A DNA stretch of 64,000 bases from Flavonifractor sp. An100 (GCF_002161175.1 NZ_NFMA01000001.1:1-64000), one strand, 5' to 3'; shown: positions 50,817 to 60,128, counted from the first letter of the stretch. Numbers and translations are program-made. Notes: generated by a model not told the origin, from the letters alone.

Positions 50817-51476
50817 ATGAACAAGCAGGAGATTTTAAGCCGAGTGGACCATACCTTGCTGACGACCACCGCCACTTGGGAGCAGGTGAAGGCCATCTGT
50901 GACGAGGGCATGGAATTTGGGACCGCATCGGTGTGTATCCCGCCCCGCTATGTGAAGCGGGCGGCGGAATATGTGGGCAACCGGCTGAAAGTTTGTACCG
51001 TAATTGGCTTTCCCAATGGATACAATACCCCCGAGGTAAAGGTATTTGAGACTGAAGATGCCATCCGGAACGGCGCCGATGAGATCGACATGGTCATCAA
51101 CCTGGGCCTGGCCAAGGCTGGGGACTGGGAAGGCGTGCTGGAGGAGATCAAGGCGGTGAAGGCCTCCTGCAAGGGCCGGATTCTGAAGGTCATTGTGGAG
51201 GCATGCCAGCTCACCCAGGAGGAAAAGGTGGCTGTGTGCCGGGTGGTGTCCATGTCGGGGGCTGACTATATTAAAACCTCCACGGGCTTCTCCACGGGGG
51301 GAGCCACGGTGGAAGATGTGGCCCTTTTCCGGGCCAACATCGGCCCTGACGTGCGCATCAAGGCGGCAGGTGGGATTCGTACCTTCCAGCAGGCGCAGGC
51401 CATGCTGGAGGCGGGCGCGGATCGGATTGGAGCCAGCGCCCTGGTGGCTCTGGCCCGGCAGGATAAGGGACAGTAA
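50817..51476 (+). CDS. deoC: Deoxyribose-phosphate aldolase
   Basis: Cleaves 2-deoxyribose 5-phosphate to glyceraldehyde 3-phosphate and acetaldehyde in deoxynucleoside breakdown. In the 219-residue protein the Schiff-base lysine is Lys153 (YIKTSTGF), with the proton-relay residues Asp91 (DEIDMV) and Lys182 (IKAAGG). The frame opens at a GTG at 50808, but AAGGAG is too close to that codon and fits the ATG at 50817. Monocistronic. Confidence 0.94.
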   Translation: MNKQEILSRVDHTLLTTTATWEQVKAICDEGMEFGTASVCIPPRYVKRAAEYVGNRLKVCTVIGFPNGYNTPEVKVFETEDAIRNGADEIDMVINLGLAKAGDWEGVLEEIKAVKASCKGRILKVIVEACQLTQEEKVAVCRVVSMSGADYIKTSTGFSTGGATVEDVALFRANIGPDVRIKAAGGIRTFQQAQAMLEAGADRIGASALVALARQDKGQ

Positions 51477-51493
51477 TCTCAAAGAGAAACGAA

Positions 51494-51529
51494 AAAAGCT
51501 CCCCACTCCATTTGGAGTGGGGAGCTTTT
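51494..51529. terminator. Bidirectional terminator between deoC and the foldase gene
   Basis: A perfect 17-bp stem (51494-51510 with 51513-51529) with a 2-nt loop, A-rich before and T-rich after. Confidence 0.92.
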
Positions 51530-51541
51530 GGTTGGTTACAC

Positions 51542-53104
51542 TCAGACCTGCAGGAAGGCCAGGCCGAAGCCGGTGGAGGGGGTGTAGTCCTCCGTTGCGG
51601 CGGTCTTCCAGTCGCTGTAATCCTGAGAGAGCAAAGCGGACTGGGCAGTGGACTGCCACACAGGCAGACCCTGGCCCACATAATACATGATGTGGTAGCC
51701 GTAATCGCTCTCTACGATGCCGGTATCTCCAGCTGTCCGGGCGGGATCCACAGCCCAATCCCGGAAGGATTCCACGTAGCTGGAAGTGGGGGTGATGCCG
51801 GAGATCAGACCGCCATTTACAGCGGAGGAGGTGTCGGCGCTTTCGGTCTCAGCCAGGGCGGCAAAGGAGTCCTCGGTGGCCTCACCGGACTTCCACTGCT
51901 CCAGCAGCTCTTCCGCTTTGGCCTTGGCGGCAGCCTTCTGCTCCTCGGTGGCCTCGGTGGAGCCCTCGTCAGTTTCCGGGGCGATGAGGATGTGGCGGAC
52001 ATCGTTTGTGGGAGTGTCGTCCCGCTCCCGGCCCTCAAAGCGGAGCACGTAATAGTAGTAGGAGTCGGAGCCCGCGTCATACTCCTGGATAGTCAGATCG
52101 CCGCTCTGACGGGCGGAGTCATAGACCCATTCGGAGTAGGAGCTGTTCACAGAGCTGCCGGTCTGGGACTGGGAAACGGAGGAGCTGTAGAGCTGCTCGT
52201 CGTAGGTGTCCGCCAGAGTCTGGGCGTCCTCTCCGGCCTGCAGCTTGCCCTGAATCTCTTCCGCCAGAGCCTTTGCGGAGGTCTTGGCCTCCTCCAGAGC
52301 GGCGGCCTTTTCCTCATCCGTCATCTCAATGGTGTTGCCCTCCTCATCGGTGGTATTCACCTTGGCCTGGAGGGTAAACTGGGTGATGGTAAAGGTGTCC
52401 AGAGCGTCAGCATTCTCCTGGTAGTAGGCCTCGTAATCCTCGTCGGTGTAAGTGAAGCTGTCCTGGACATGATTCAGGTAATCCTGAGCCAGATAAGCGT
52501 CACTATACAGATCAACCAGACGGTCATAGGTCATATAGGGGCCATAATTGGCGCGGATATAGGCGTCCCGGCTGGTGTAAGTGGTGCTCTCCCAGGCAGT
52601 ATCCAGAGAGGCCAGGGCGGCGTCCAACTCCTCCTGGGAGCTCTCGGATATGGTGTAGCCCTCCTCCTGAACCTTGTCCAGGGCGGAGGCATAGAGGGAC
52701 ATGGTGTTCAAGGTCTGCTCCATCAGGTAGTCGTACCAGGTCTGACCGCTGGAAGAGTCGTAGACTTGGTCCTTGGTGGAGGTGGAGGTATCAAAGGGAA
52801 GCATACCCAGGTTGGAGTAATAGAAATTTAAAATGCCCAACCGGGTGGTGTTGAAGTAATACTGGGTGTCAGCGGCCGTATACTTAACGCCGTGGATGGT
52901 CACAGCGGTGGCGTTGCGCTGAATCAGGCCGGTGTTCCAGATTACCAGGAAGGCGGCAACCAGTACGCAGATGGCACCTATCGTGCCGTACAGGATGCTG
53001 CTGCGGCGGGCCTCTTTTGCCTCCTGCTGCCGCTTCCGCTCACGTTCCGACAGGCCCTGGGAGTCGGAAGTCTGGCGGGTCTTCTTTTCATTGGATGCAC
53101 TCAC
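51542..53104 (-). CDS. Membrane-anchored parvulin-type peptidyl-prolyl isomerase (PrsA/SurA-like foldase)
   Basis: A 520-residue protein: a charged N-terminus with a lysine/arginine/glutamate stretch, one membrane anchor (SSILYGTIGAICVLVAAFLVIW), a SurA-like N-terminal chaperone domain, a long helical middle, and a C-terminal rotamase domain from VRHILIAP to DYGYHIMYYVG. It would help secreted proteins fold outside the membrane. There is no lipobox, so it is anchored by its helix and not as a lipoprotein like PrsA. The start is uncertain: GTG at 53104 is chosen, with GAGAGGA rather far upstream; ATGs further up have no site. Confidence 0.82.
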   Translation of the reverse strand: MSASNEKKTRQTSDSQGLSERERKRQQEAKEARRSSILYGTIGAICVLVAAFLVIWNTGLIQRNATAVTIHGVKYTAADTQYYFNTTRLGILNFYYSNLGMLPFDTSTSTKDQVYDSSSGQTWYDYLMEQTLNTMSLYASALDKVQEEGYTISESSQEELDAALASLDTAWESTTYTSRDAYIRANYGPYMTYDRLVDLYSDAYLAQDYLNHVQDSFTYTDEDYEAYYQENADALDTFTITQFTLQAKVNTTDEEGNTIEMTDEEKAAALEEAKTSAKALAEEIQGKLQAGEDAQTLADTYDEQLYSSSVSQSQTGSSVNSSYSEWVYDSARQSGDLTIQEYDAGSDSYYYYVLRFEGRERDDTPTNDVRHILIAPETDEGSTEATEEQKAAAKAKAEELLEQWKSGEATEDSFAALAETESADTSSAVNGGLISGITPTSSYVESFRDWAVDPARTAGDTGIVESDYGYHIMYYVGQGLPVWQSTAQSALLSQDYSDWKTAATEDYTPSTGFGLAFLQV

Positions 53105-53340
53105 GGTTCGTTTCAGTCCTCTCATCATGATCCACGCAGGGCACGTCCAGGCAGGACGGCTCGCGCTGGGGGCGCCGGGCGTGGAGTGAACGCCCCTCCA
53201 TTGGCAGTCTTGCAAGGAAAAACGCAAGAATGCCGTACCGTAGTATTATACTCAAAACCCACTCCACTTGCAAGGGGCGGCGGGGGAGAAAAGAGATGGT
53301 TTTACAGTTTATTCACGAACTGGAGGGGGAAAAAGAGCAT

Positions 53341-53369
53341 AAAAAAGCCGCAGTGCATAGCACTGCGGC
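53341..53369 (-). terminator. Terminator downstream of the 6S-like RNA
   Basis: A perfect 10-bp stem (53347-53356 with 53360-53369) followed on the minus strand by six Ts. No coding region ends here, so it most likely ends a non-coding transcript. Confidence 0.85.
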
Positions 53370-53423
53370 CCAGTTCCGGTGTCTTATTTCTCCCCCGCTC
53401 TGGCCGTGTGGGCCCGTTTAAAA

Positions 53424-53581
53424 CCTGCACGTGATGGCAGGTGGGTCGCCTCCACGACGTTTATCTGCTTCCAACTTCCAGCTGACCTCAAAGGGGGCCG
53501 GGAGGCCTGCAAGCCGCGCCGTGAGGGGGCGTCCCGTTTAAGAGATGTGGGTTTAAAAGAACCCATCACGCACCGAGCAGG
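53424..53581 (-). ncRNA. ssrS: Probable 6S RNA
   Basis: No gene is found between the DUF1292 gene and the foldase, yet the minus strand forms a long rod: a closing stem of CCTGC/GCAGG plus GCGTGATGG with CCATCACG(T), a large bubble whose 5' strand carries TTTTAAACCC and CTTAAACGGGA, an inner stem GGGACGCC/GGCGACCC with one mismatch, and a GC-rich apical arm. A bubble between two helices is how 6S RNA mimics an open promoter to bind the housekeeping polymerase. The wording resembles clostridial 6S RNA as I remember it. A terminator follows 55 nt later. The exact ends and the promoter are unclear. Confidence 0.6.
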
Positions 53582-53607
53582 AAAATAAAACACAAGATGG
53601 CAACGGT

Positions 53608-53919
53608 TTATTCTTCTTCCTCCTGGAAGAAGCGCTCCATAAAGAGATTGTAAATGGTGTCCAGTTCCTCATCGGAATCAAGGGTGGAGAGAATTTCCTC
53701 CCCATTTTCTTCGATGACCTTCATAATGACCAGGCCGTATTCCTCGTCATCGGCGTCCACGTCCACCGGTTCACCGGTCTCCTCGTTCTCTTCCACCGCG
53801 GGGAACATGGCGTAGTAGGTGACACCCTTATGTTCCAGGGAATCTACCAGCTCCAGTTCAAATTCGTTTCCGTCCTCATCGGTGACGGAAATAAAATCGG
53901 GGCCGAACTCTTCACTCAT
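53608..53919 (-). CDS. DUF1292 (YrzB-like) protein
   Basis: A very acidic 103-residue protein of the DUF1292 family, widespread in Firmicutes and of unknown function. It opens with DFISVTDEDGNEFELELVDSLEHKGVTYYAMFP and ends in an acidic tail with YNLFMERFFQ. GGAGGT lies 8 nt before the ATG at 53919; the frame continues upstream without a site. Its transcript may run on into the 6S-like RNA region, since no terminator separates them. Confidence 0.85.
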   Translation of the reverse strand: MSEEFGPDFISVTDEDGNEFELELVDSLEHKGVTYYAMFPAVEENEETGEPVDVDADDEEYGLVIMKVIEENGEEILSTLDSDEELDTIYNLFMERFFQEEEE

Positions 53920-54030
53920 TGGGTGTACCTCCAGGTCCTTTGTTGGGTCTATTTTACCCCGGAGGCGGGGAAAATGCAAGGGGGATGACCGGTAAATTTT
54001 CGGCGAAGGATAAGTATAGGCGGTTTATAG

Positions 54031-54058
54031 TGGACAAATGGGAAGAATCTGCTATAAT
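54031..54058 (+). promoter_or_regulatory. Promoter of the penicillin-binding protein gene
   Basis: TGGACA (54031-54036), 16 nt, TATAAT (54053-54058). Confidence 0.75.
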
Positions 54059-54189
54059 GATATTTGTCTTTTTGCAGCCTGTGGGCAAAAAAGGAAATTT
54101 TTGGCCCATTCGGGCAGAAGTTAGGAAAGAAACAAGGACCATCGGAGCGCAAGAATCATTGCAACGGCTCTCTGAGTGGAGGTAACAAC

Positions 54190-56838
54190 GTGTCAGATCA
54201 GAATCGAAATTCTTTATACGAAAACAGCGAGTATCCCCCCCGCAGCCAGCGGTCCAGGACCCCGGAGGGACAGCGGAAGGAGCGCAGGAGTCGAAAAGGG
54301 CGCCGGAAAGACCGCATGTCCACCGTATGGAAGGTTCTGGGGACCCTGCTTCTGGTGGGAATTTGTACCGAGGCAATCATGTGTTGCTTTGCGGCCGTGT
54401 ACATCAAGACGGTAATTATGCCCCAGGTGGATCTGAGTCTGGATGATTTCCAGCTGGGGGAAAACAGCATTATGCTCTACCAGGATAAGGAAACGGGAGA
54501 GTATAAGGAACTGGTCACCCTCCTCAATACCACCAGCTCGATTTGGGTGGACTATGAGGATATGCCGGAAAATCTGATTAATGCCGCCATAGCCATTGAG
54601 GACAAACGATTCTGGACCCACCCGGGCGTGGACTGGAAGCGTACAACCAAAGCGGTGCTGGATATGTTTACCGGAGGGGATATCTCCGGCGGCTCCACCA
54701 TTACCCAGCAGCTGATCAAAAACCTCACTGGCTACAACGAGACTACGGTAAAGCGAAAGATCATTGAGATTTTCCGTGCCCTTCGCTTCACCCAAAATAA
54801 CTCCAAAGAGGATACCATTACCTACTACCTCAACGTCATTCCCTTGGGCAGTGGCTGTGAGGGTGTGGGATCTGCGGCGTATACCTATTTTGGCAAGTCG
54901 GTCAGTGAACTATCCCTGGCGGAATGTGCCAGCCTAATTTCCATCACCAATAACCCTTCTAAGTATGGCCCTTATTCCCAGGCGGAGGTAGTGAACAGTG
55001 AGGGAGAGGTGTGGACTGCCCGGCAGTGGAACAAGTGGCGTCAGGAAAATGTGCTCTTTGAGATGCTGGACCAGGGAATGATCACCCAGGAGGAGTATGA
55101 CCAGGCGGTGGCCGAGGAGCTGGTCTTTGTCCGGGGCGAGAACGAGGAAGCACCTGCCCAGATCTACTCCTGGTATGAAGAGACGGTCATCTCTGACGTA
55201 AAAGCGGACCTGATGGAGGAGTATAAGATCTCCGAGAAGCGGGCCGAGCAGCTGCTGGCCAGCGGTGGTCTGCGGATCTACACCTGCGTGGACCCGGAAA
55301 TTCAGGCGATTGCGGAGGAGATCTATACCAATCGGGAGAATTTGAATTATACGTCTGCCAGCGACACTCCCATGCAGTCCTCCATTACCATCTTAGATAA
55401 CCTGACTGGAAATGTGGTAGCCATCGTAGGCCAGTTCGGGGAGAAGACGGGCAACCTGTGGACCAACTACGCCAATACGGCCAAGCGCCAGCCAGGTTCC
55501 TCCATCAAGCCCCTGTCTGTTTATGCTCCGGCTCTGGAGATGGGAGCGATTTCCCCGATTACGATTATCGACGACTACCCCTATAATGACAGCAACGGCA
55601 GCGGCTGGCCTCTGAACTCGGGTAATGCCCGGTATAAGGGCCTGACTACGGTGCGCCAGGGCCTGACGAACTCGGTGAATACCATTGCCGTGCGCATCCT
55701 GGCCGACCTGGTGACCCCTCAGCAGAGCTTTAACTTTGTGGAACAGAAGTTTAAGATCGACCTGGTAGAGGCTCTGGAAGTGGGCGACCAGATTAAAAGC
55801 GACATTGATGTAGCTCCTCTGGCCATGGGCGGTTTGACAAAGGGTGTCAGTTCTCGAGATATGGCGGAGGCCTATGCCACCTTCCCCAACGGAGGAGTCT
55901 ATACCGAGTCCAGAACCTACACCAAGGTGGAGGACAGCGAAGGCAACATCATTCTGGAAAATGAGCTGACACAAGAGCCGGTGATTAAGGATACCACTGC
56001 CTATTATATCAACTCCATGCTCACCAACGTGGTCACCAGCGGTACCGCCGCCGGTTACGGAATTAGCGGGATGACCGCCGCCGGTAAGACGGGTACCACC
56101 AGTGAGAACTACGACCGGTGGTTTGTGGGCTACACGCCCTATTACACCGCCGCCGTCTGGACGGGCTATCCCCAAAATGAGAAGATGCGCACCAGCGGCA
56201 ACCCGGCCCTGAAGCTGTGGCACCAGGTGATGGGGGAGATCCACGACGGCCTGGAGAACAAGAAGTTTACTGTGCCCAGTGGATTGAAGAGTGTGGAATT
56301 TTGTCTGGACAGCGGACTGTTGCCCAACGAATACTGTGCCATGGATCCCCGGGGCAGCCGGGTGAGCAGTGACTATGTGTTCCAGGGAGACGTACCCACT
56401 GAACGGTGTACCATCCATACAGCAGAAAGTGTGGTTCGGATGTGTAAGGATTGTCCCATTTTGGATGGAGATGGGAAGGAGACGGGGTTGTACCACATTG
56501 CTGGCCCCTACTGTCCGGAGGAGAGCATTGTGGAGATGTGTCTGCCGGACTATGAGCGGACGAAGATCGGCACCGCCACCGCCCAGGACGAAATGTACCG
56601 CAAGAGCGTGGTGGAGTCCTACGGCACCTGCACGGTTCATACAGAGGCACCGGTGGTAGAGCCTGAGCCGGAGGAGCCGGAGAATCCCTGGGATCCCTGG
56701 AATCCCTGGGATCCGGGAGAAGAGGAGGGAGGCTCCAGCTCCTCCTCTGGTAGTTCCTCCAACGGCAGTTCTTCCGGCAGCCAGGGAGAATCTTCGGGGG
56801 AAGGAAGCGAGCAGCCCTCCCAGGATATCCCTCGCTGA
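54190..56838 (+). CDS. Class A penicillin-binding protein (bifunctional transglycosylase/transpeptidase)
   Basis: Polymerises and cross-links peptidoglycan outside the membrane. The 882-residue protein has a basic cytoplasmic tail, one membrane anchor (about residues 48-78), a GT51 domain with catalytic Glu137 in AIEDKRFW and GGSTITQQLIKN, and a transpeptidase domain with Ser437 in SSIK, the SVN motif and KTGT at 633-636. The C-terminus adds a repeat of PWDPWNPWDP and a Ser/Gly-rich tail of about 45 residues, probably a flexible wall-spanning extension. GTG start at 54190 with GGAGGT 6 nt upstream; the frame further up is untranslated leader. Confidence 0.93.
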   Translation: MSDQNRNSLYENSEYPPRSQRSRTPEGQRKERRSRKGRRKDRMSTVWKVLGTLLLVGICTEAIMCCFAAVYIKTVIMPQVDLSLDDFQLGENSIMLYQDKETGEYKELVTLLNTTSSIWVDYEDMPENLINAAIAIEDKRFWTHPGVDWKRTTKAVLDMFTGGDISGGSTITQQLIKNLTGYNETTVKRKIIEIFRALRFTQNNSKEDTITYYLNVIPLGSGCEGVGSAAYTYFGKSVSELSLAECASLISITNNPSKYGPYSQAEVVNSEGEVWTARQWNKWRQENVLFEMLDQGMITQEEYDQAVAEELVFVRGENEEAPAQIYSWYEETVISDVKADLMEEYKISEKRAEQLLASGGLRIYTCVDPEIQAIAEEIYTNRENLNYTSASDTPMQSSITILDNLTGNVVAIVGQFGEKTGNLWTNYANTAKRQPGSSIKPLSVYAPALEMGAISPITIIDDYPYNDSNGSGWPLNSGNARYKGLTTVRQGLTNSVNTIAVRILADLVTPQQSFNFVEQKFKIDLVEALEVGDQIKSDIDVAPLAMGGLTKGVSSRDMAEAYATFPNGGVYTESRTYTKVEDSEGNIILENELTQEPVIKDTTAYYINSMLTNVVTSGTAAGYGISGMTAAGKTGTTSENYDRWFVGYTPYYTAAVWTGYPQNEKMRTSGNPALKLWHQVMGEIHDGLENKKFTVPSGLKSVEFCLDSGLLPNEYCAMDPRGSRVSSDYVFQGDVPTERCTIHTAESVVRMCKDCPILDGDGKETGLYHIAGPYCPEESIVEMCLPDYERTKIGTATAQDEMYRKSVVESYGTCTVHTEAPVVEPEPEEPENPWDPWNPWDPGEEEGGSSSSSGSSSNGSSSGSQGESSGEGSEQPSQDIPR

Positions 56839-56860
56839 ACACCTGCTGACCAGCCAGACT

Positions 56861-56896
56861 AGCGCCTATGCCCAGTGGGTATGGGCGCTGGTTTTT
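56861..56896 (+). terminator. Terminator after the penicillin-binding protein gene
   Basis: A stem of about 12 bp (AGCGCC...GGGCGCT) with two weak pairs, followed by six Ts. Confidence 0.85.
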
Positions 56897-56996
56897 TGTC
56901 GCTCAAGGGTACGTGGATTTCATTTTTTTAGATATATTGACGAAAAATGAAGGGGGATTTTGGCGTAATTCCGTGTTTTCTCCGGGGAAGTTCTCG

Positions 56997-57025
56997 TTGC
57001 AACCGGTAGGAGGGTGTGTTAAAAT
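56997..57025 (+). promoter_or_regulatory. Promoter of the ACT-hom-lysC cluster
   Basis: TTGCAA (56997-57002), 17 nt, TAAAAT (57020-57025). Confidence 0.7.
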
Positions 57026-57089
57026 AGACCACAACACAAATACAAATGGCCGCATAACATGGACATAGAAGACGAGAGGAGAGGAAGCG

Positions 57090-57530
57090 ATGAGCGCTCC
57101 GGCAAAGTACTATATTGTGGAAGCGGACGCCATGCCGGAGATTTTCCGTAAGGTGGCGGAGGCCAAGCGTCTGTTGGAGACGGGGGAAGAGACCACGGTA
57201 AACAGTGCGGCGCGAGCGGTGGGAATCAGCCGCAGTGCGTTTTACAAGTATAAGGATTCCGTGCGTCCCTTTAACGATATGCTCCATGGCCGGATCGTGA
57301 CGTTTCAAATTCTGCTCAAGGATGAGCCTGGGATCTTATCGGGCACCCTCAATGTGTTCGCGGGGACCGGGGTTAATATTTTGACCATTAACCAGAGCAT
57401 TCCTCTCAACGGCTGTGCAGTGGTGACCATGACGGCGGAGACATCGGCGCTGCGCCGCTCCCTGGAAGAGGTGCTGGGAGAGGTCAAGGGCAGCCAAGGC
57501 GTATTAAAGTGTGAGATTCTGGCAGGATAG
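57090..57530 (+). CDS. ACT-domain protein, PheB/UPF0735 type
   Basis: A 146-residue protein with an N-terminal helix-turn-helix-like stretch (VNSAARAVGISRSAFYKYKDSV) and a C-terminal ACT domain (TFQILLKDEPGILSGTLNVFAGTGVNILTINQ), the amino-acid-sensing fold. It was named PheB in Bacillus for proximity to pheA; the family is thought to regulate amino acid genes or enzymes. Here it directly precedes hom and lysC, suggesting that it senses an aspartate-family amino acid and adjusts that branch. A GGAAGCG site precedes the ATG. Confidence 0.85.
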   Translation: MSAPAKYYIVEADAMPEIFRKVAEAKRLLETGEETTVNSAARAVGISRSAFYKYKDSVRPFNDMLHGRIVTFQILLKDEPGILSGTLNVFAGTGVNILTINQSIPLNGCAVVTMTAETSALRRSLEEVLGEVKGSQGVLKCEILAG

Positions 57531-57579
57531 GAGCACGGGATAGGCCCGGGCAGAGAAAGAAGCATGAGGTGAAAAGGAA

Positions 57580-58791
57580 ATGGTAAACGTAGCGATTTTG
57601 GGGTTTGGTACCGTAGGCTCCGGCGTAGCGGAAGTGTTGACCAAAAACGGCGGGTTGATCGACCATCGAGTGGATGACCTGGTACGTTTGAAATACATTC
57701 TGGATGTGCGGGAGTTCCCGGACAGCCCCTATAAGGACTGCTTTGTCAAGGACTTCTCGGTGATTGAGAATGATCCGGAGGTCAATATTGTGGTGGAGAC
57801 CATTGGCGGAGCCAAGATCGCCCTGGAGTTCACTACCCGGGCTCTGAAGGCCGGAAAGAGCGTGGTCACGTCCAACAAGGAGCTGGTGGCCACTCATGGC
57901 TATGAGCTGCTTCAGCTGGCCCGGGAGCACGGATGCAGCTATCTGTTTGAGGCCAGCGTAGGGGGCGGTATCCCCATTCTGCGGCCGTTGACCTCTTGCC
58001 TGGCCGCCAATGAGCTGACCCAGATCACTGGTATCCTCAATGGTACCACCAACTATATTTTGACCCGTATGATTAAGGCGGGACTTACTTTTGACGCGGC
58101 CCTGAAAGAGGCCCAGGCCAACGGCTACGCCGAGCAGGACCCCACTGCCGATGTGGACGGTCACGACGCTTGCCGGAAAATCTGCATTCTCTCTGCCCTT
58201 GCCTTTGGGGAGCATGTTTATCCCGAGCAGGTACCCACCCAGGGAATCCGGGATGTCTCTCTGGAGGATGTGGCCTATGCCGATTCCAAGGGCTATAAAA
58301 TCAAGCTCCTGGGCCGGGGCATTCGTCAGCCGGAGGGCAAGGTGTGTGCCTTTGTGGCGCCTCATCTGGTGCCCAATGATAATCCTCTGGCCGGAGTGGA
58401 GGACGTGTTTAATGCCATTGCGGTGACCGGAAACGCCATCGGAGACGTGATGTTTTACGGTCGGGGTGCGGGTAAGCTGCCCACTGCTTCCGCTGTGGTG
58501 GCCGATGTGATCGACATTGCCAAGGACCTGAAAAAAGACCGGCATAACAGCTGGGGCCCCGGTGCGCCCGATCTGGTGGTATCCAGCGATATCCTGGCCT
58601 CCCGTTGGTATGTCCGGGCTGACGGGACAGCTGACCAGGCCAAGCAGGCCTGCGGGGAGATTGAACTTCTGTCCCGGAGCGGTGCTCCGGCGGGAGAGGT
58701 TGCCTTCCTGACCCAGCCCATGACGGAGCCCCAGGTGATGGAGTGCTTGAAGGGGATGCCGGTCCACTCCCGCTTCCGGGTGTTGGAGTGA
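57580..58791 (+). CDS. hom: Homoserine dehydrogenase
   Basis: Reduces aspartate semialdehyde to homoserine, the branch point to threonine and methionine. In the 403-residue protein the NAD(P) loop is GFGTVGSG at 8-15, the catalytic core contains GILNGTTNYIL and EQDPTADVDGHDA, and the C-terminus is a short ACT domain (VRADGTADQAKQACGEIELLSR). It lies 49 nt after the ACT-domain gene and 97 nt before lysC. Confidence 0.95.
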   Translation: MVNVAILGFGTVGSGVAEVLTKNGGLIDHRVDDLVRLKYILDVREFPDSPYKDCFVKDFSVIENDPEVNIVVETIGGAKIALEFTTRALKAGKSVVTSNKELVATHGYELLQLAREHGCSYLFEASVGGGIPILRPLTSCLAANELTQITGILNGTTNYILTRMIKAGLTFDAALKEAQANGYAEQDPTADVDGHDACRKICILSALAFGEHVYPEQVPTQGIRDVSLEDVAYADSKGYKIKLLGRGIRQPEGKVCAFVAPHLVPNDNPLAGVEDVFNAIAVTGNAIGDVMFYGRGAGKLPTASAVVADVIDIAKDLKKDRHNSWGPGAPDLVVSSDILASRWYVRADGTADQAKQACGEIELLSRSGAPAGEVAFLTQPMTEPQVMECLKGMPVHSRFRVLE

Positions 58792-58888
58792 GTGTCGGTT
58801 AGCTGTCTGGAACTCCGGCGCATAGTATGGAGGGGGCGCAAGTCGCTTTCCGTTTAGAAAGATTTGACCTTTAGGGGGAAACACATAC

Positions 58889-60115
58889 ATGGCACTGATT
58901 GTACAAAAATTTGGCGGCAGCTCGGTGGCTGACGCAGATCGAGTCCGGAATGTGGCCCGTATCATCACAGAGACCTATCGCAGAGGGCACAGTGTAGTGG
59001 CAGTCCTTTCGGCTCAGGGCGATACCACCGATGATTTGATCGCAAAGGCGAAGGAAATTAATCCCAACGCATCCAAGCGGGAGATGGATATGCTCCTGTC
59101 CACCGGCGAACAGATTTCTATTTCTCTGTGCGCCATGGCTATTGAGCGTATGGGATATCAGGCTATCTCCTTGACAGGGTGGCAAGCAGGCATGCTCACC
59201 GATTCTGGATACAGCAACGCCCGGATCAAGCGGATTCGTACCGAGCGCATCCAGAAGGAATTGGATAAGAAAAAGATCGTTCTGGTGGCCGGATTCCAGG
59301 GCATCAATAAGTATGACGACGTGACCACTTTGGGGCGGGGCGGTTCGGATACCTCGGCAGTGGCGCTGGCTGCTGCGCTGCGTGCAGACCTGTGTCAGAT
59401 CTATACCGACGTAGACGGAGTTTACACCGCAGATCCCCGCACCGTAAAGGGAGCCCGGAAGCTGGAAGAGATTACCTTTGATGAGATGTTGGAGCTGGCC
59501 AGCTTGGGAGCTCAGGTGCTCCATAACCGTTCGGTGGAAATGGCCAAGCGATATAACGTAAATATGGAAGTATTGTCCAGCTTCAGTGGAAATCCCGGCA
59601 CGAAAGTCAAGGAGGTTATAAAAACCATGGAAAAGACCCATGTTAGCGGCGTTGCCAAGGATAAGAACGTGGCCCGTCTGGCCCTGGTGGGCCTGGCCGA
59701 TCAGCCCGGCATTGCCTTTAAAATTTTCTCTCTTCTGGCCAAGAAGGGAATCAATGTGGACATTATTCTCCAGTCCATCGGACGAAACGAGAGCAAGGAT
59801 ATCAGCTTCACCGTGGCCCGCAGCGACGCAGAGGAAGCCAAGCGGGTATTGGAGGAGAATAAGGAGGCCATTGGGTTCCAGACCGTTGAGCTCAATGACC
59901 GTATTGCAAAGGTCTCCATTGTAGGTGCCGGAATGGTCAACAACGCCGGTGTGGCTTGCAAGATGTTTGAGGCGCTGTTCTCTGCCGGGATTAACATCAA
60001 CATGATTTCCAGTAGTGAGATCAAAGTGTCGGTGCTGGTGGATGAGCGGGAGGCAGACCGGGCAGTACAGGCCATTCACGACCGGTTTTTCAGTGAGTTT
60101 GGCAGCAACGCCTGA
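58889..60115 (+). CDS. lysC: Aspartate kinase
   Basis: Phosphorylates aspartate, the first step to lysine, threonine and methionine. The 408-residue protein begins with the kinase motif VQKFGGSSVAD, continues with GRGGSDTSAVALAAAL and the YTDVDGVYTADPR loop, and ends with two ACT domains (from about residue 262) used for feedback control by lysine and/or threonine. GGGGGAAA lies upstream of the ATG. No lysine riboswitch is visible in the 97-nt gap after hom, so control is probably by feedback and through the ACT-domain protein. Confidence 0.95.
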   Translation: MALIVQKFGGSSVADADRVRNVARIITETYRRGHSVVAVLSAQGDTTDDLIAKAKEINPNASKREMDMLLSTGEQISISLCAMAIERMGYQAISLTGWQAGMLTDSGYSNARIKRIRTERIQKELDKKKIVLVAGFQGINKYDDVTTLGRGGSDTSAVALAAALRADLCQIYTDVDGVYTADPRTVKGARKLEEITFDEMLELASLGAQVLHNRSVEMAKRYNVNMEVLSSFSGNPGTKVKEVIKTMEKTHVSGVAKDKNVARLALVGLADQPGIAFKIFSLLAKKGINVDIILQSIGRNESKDISFTVARSDAEEAKRVLEENKEAIGFQTVELNDRIAKVSIVGAGMVNNAGVACKMFEALFSAGININMISSSEIKVSVLVDEREADRAVQAIHDRFFSEFGSNA

Positions 60116-60128
60116 TGTGTTAGCTGTG

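Noticed and set aside
58792-58888. A lysine riboswitch before lysC
   Set aside because: The gap is only 97 nt, shorter than the lysine aptamer, and shows none of its conserved blocks.
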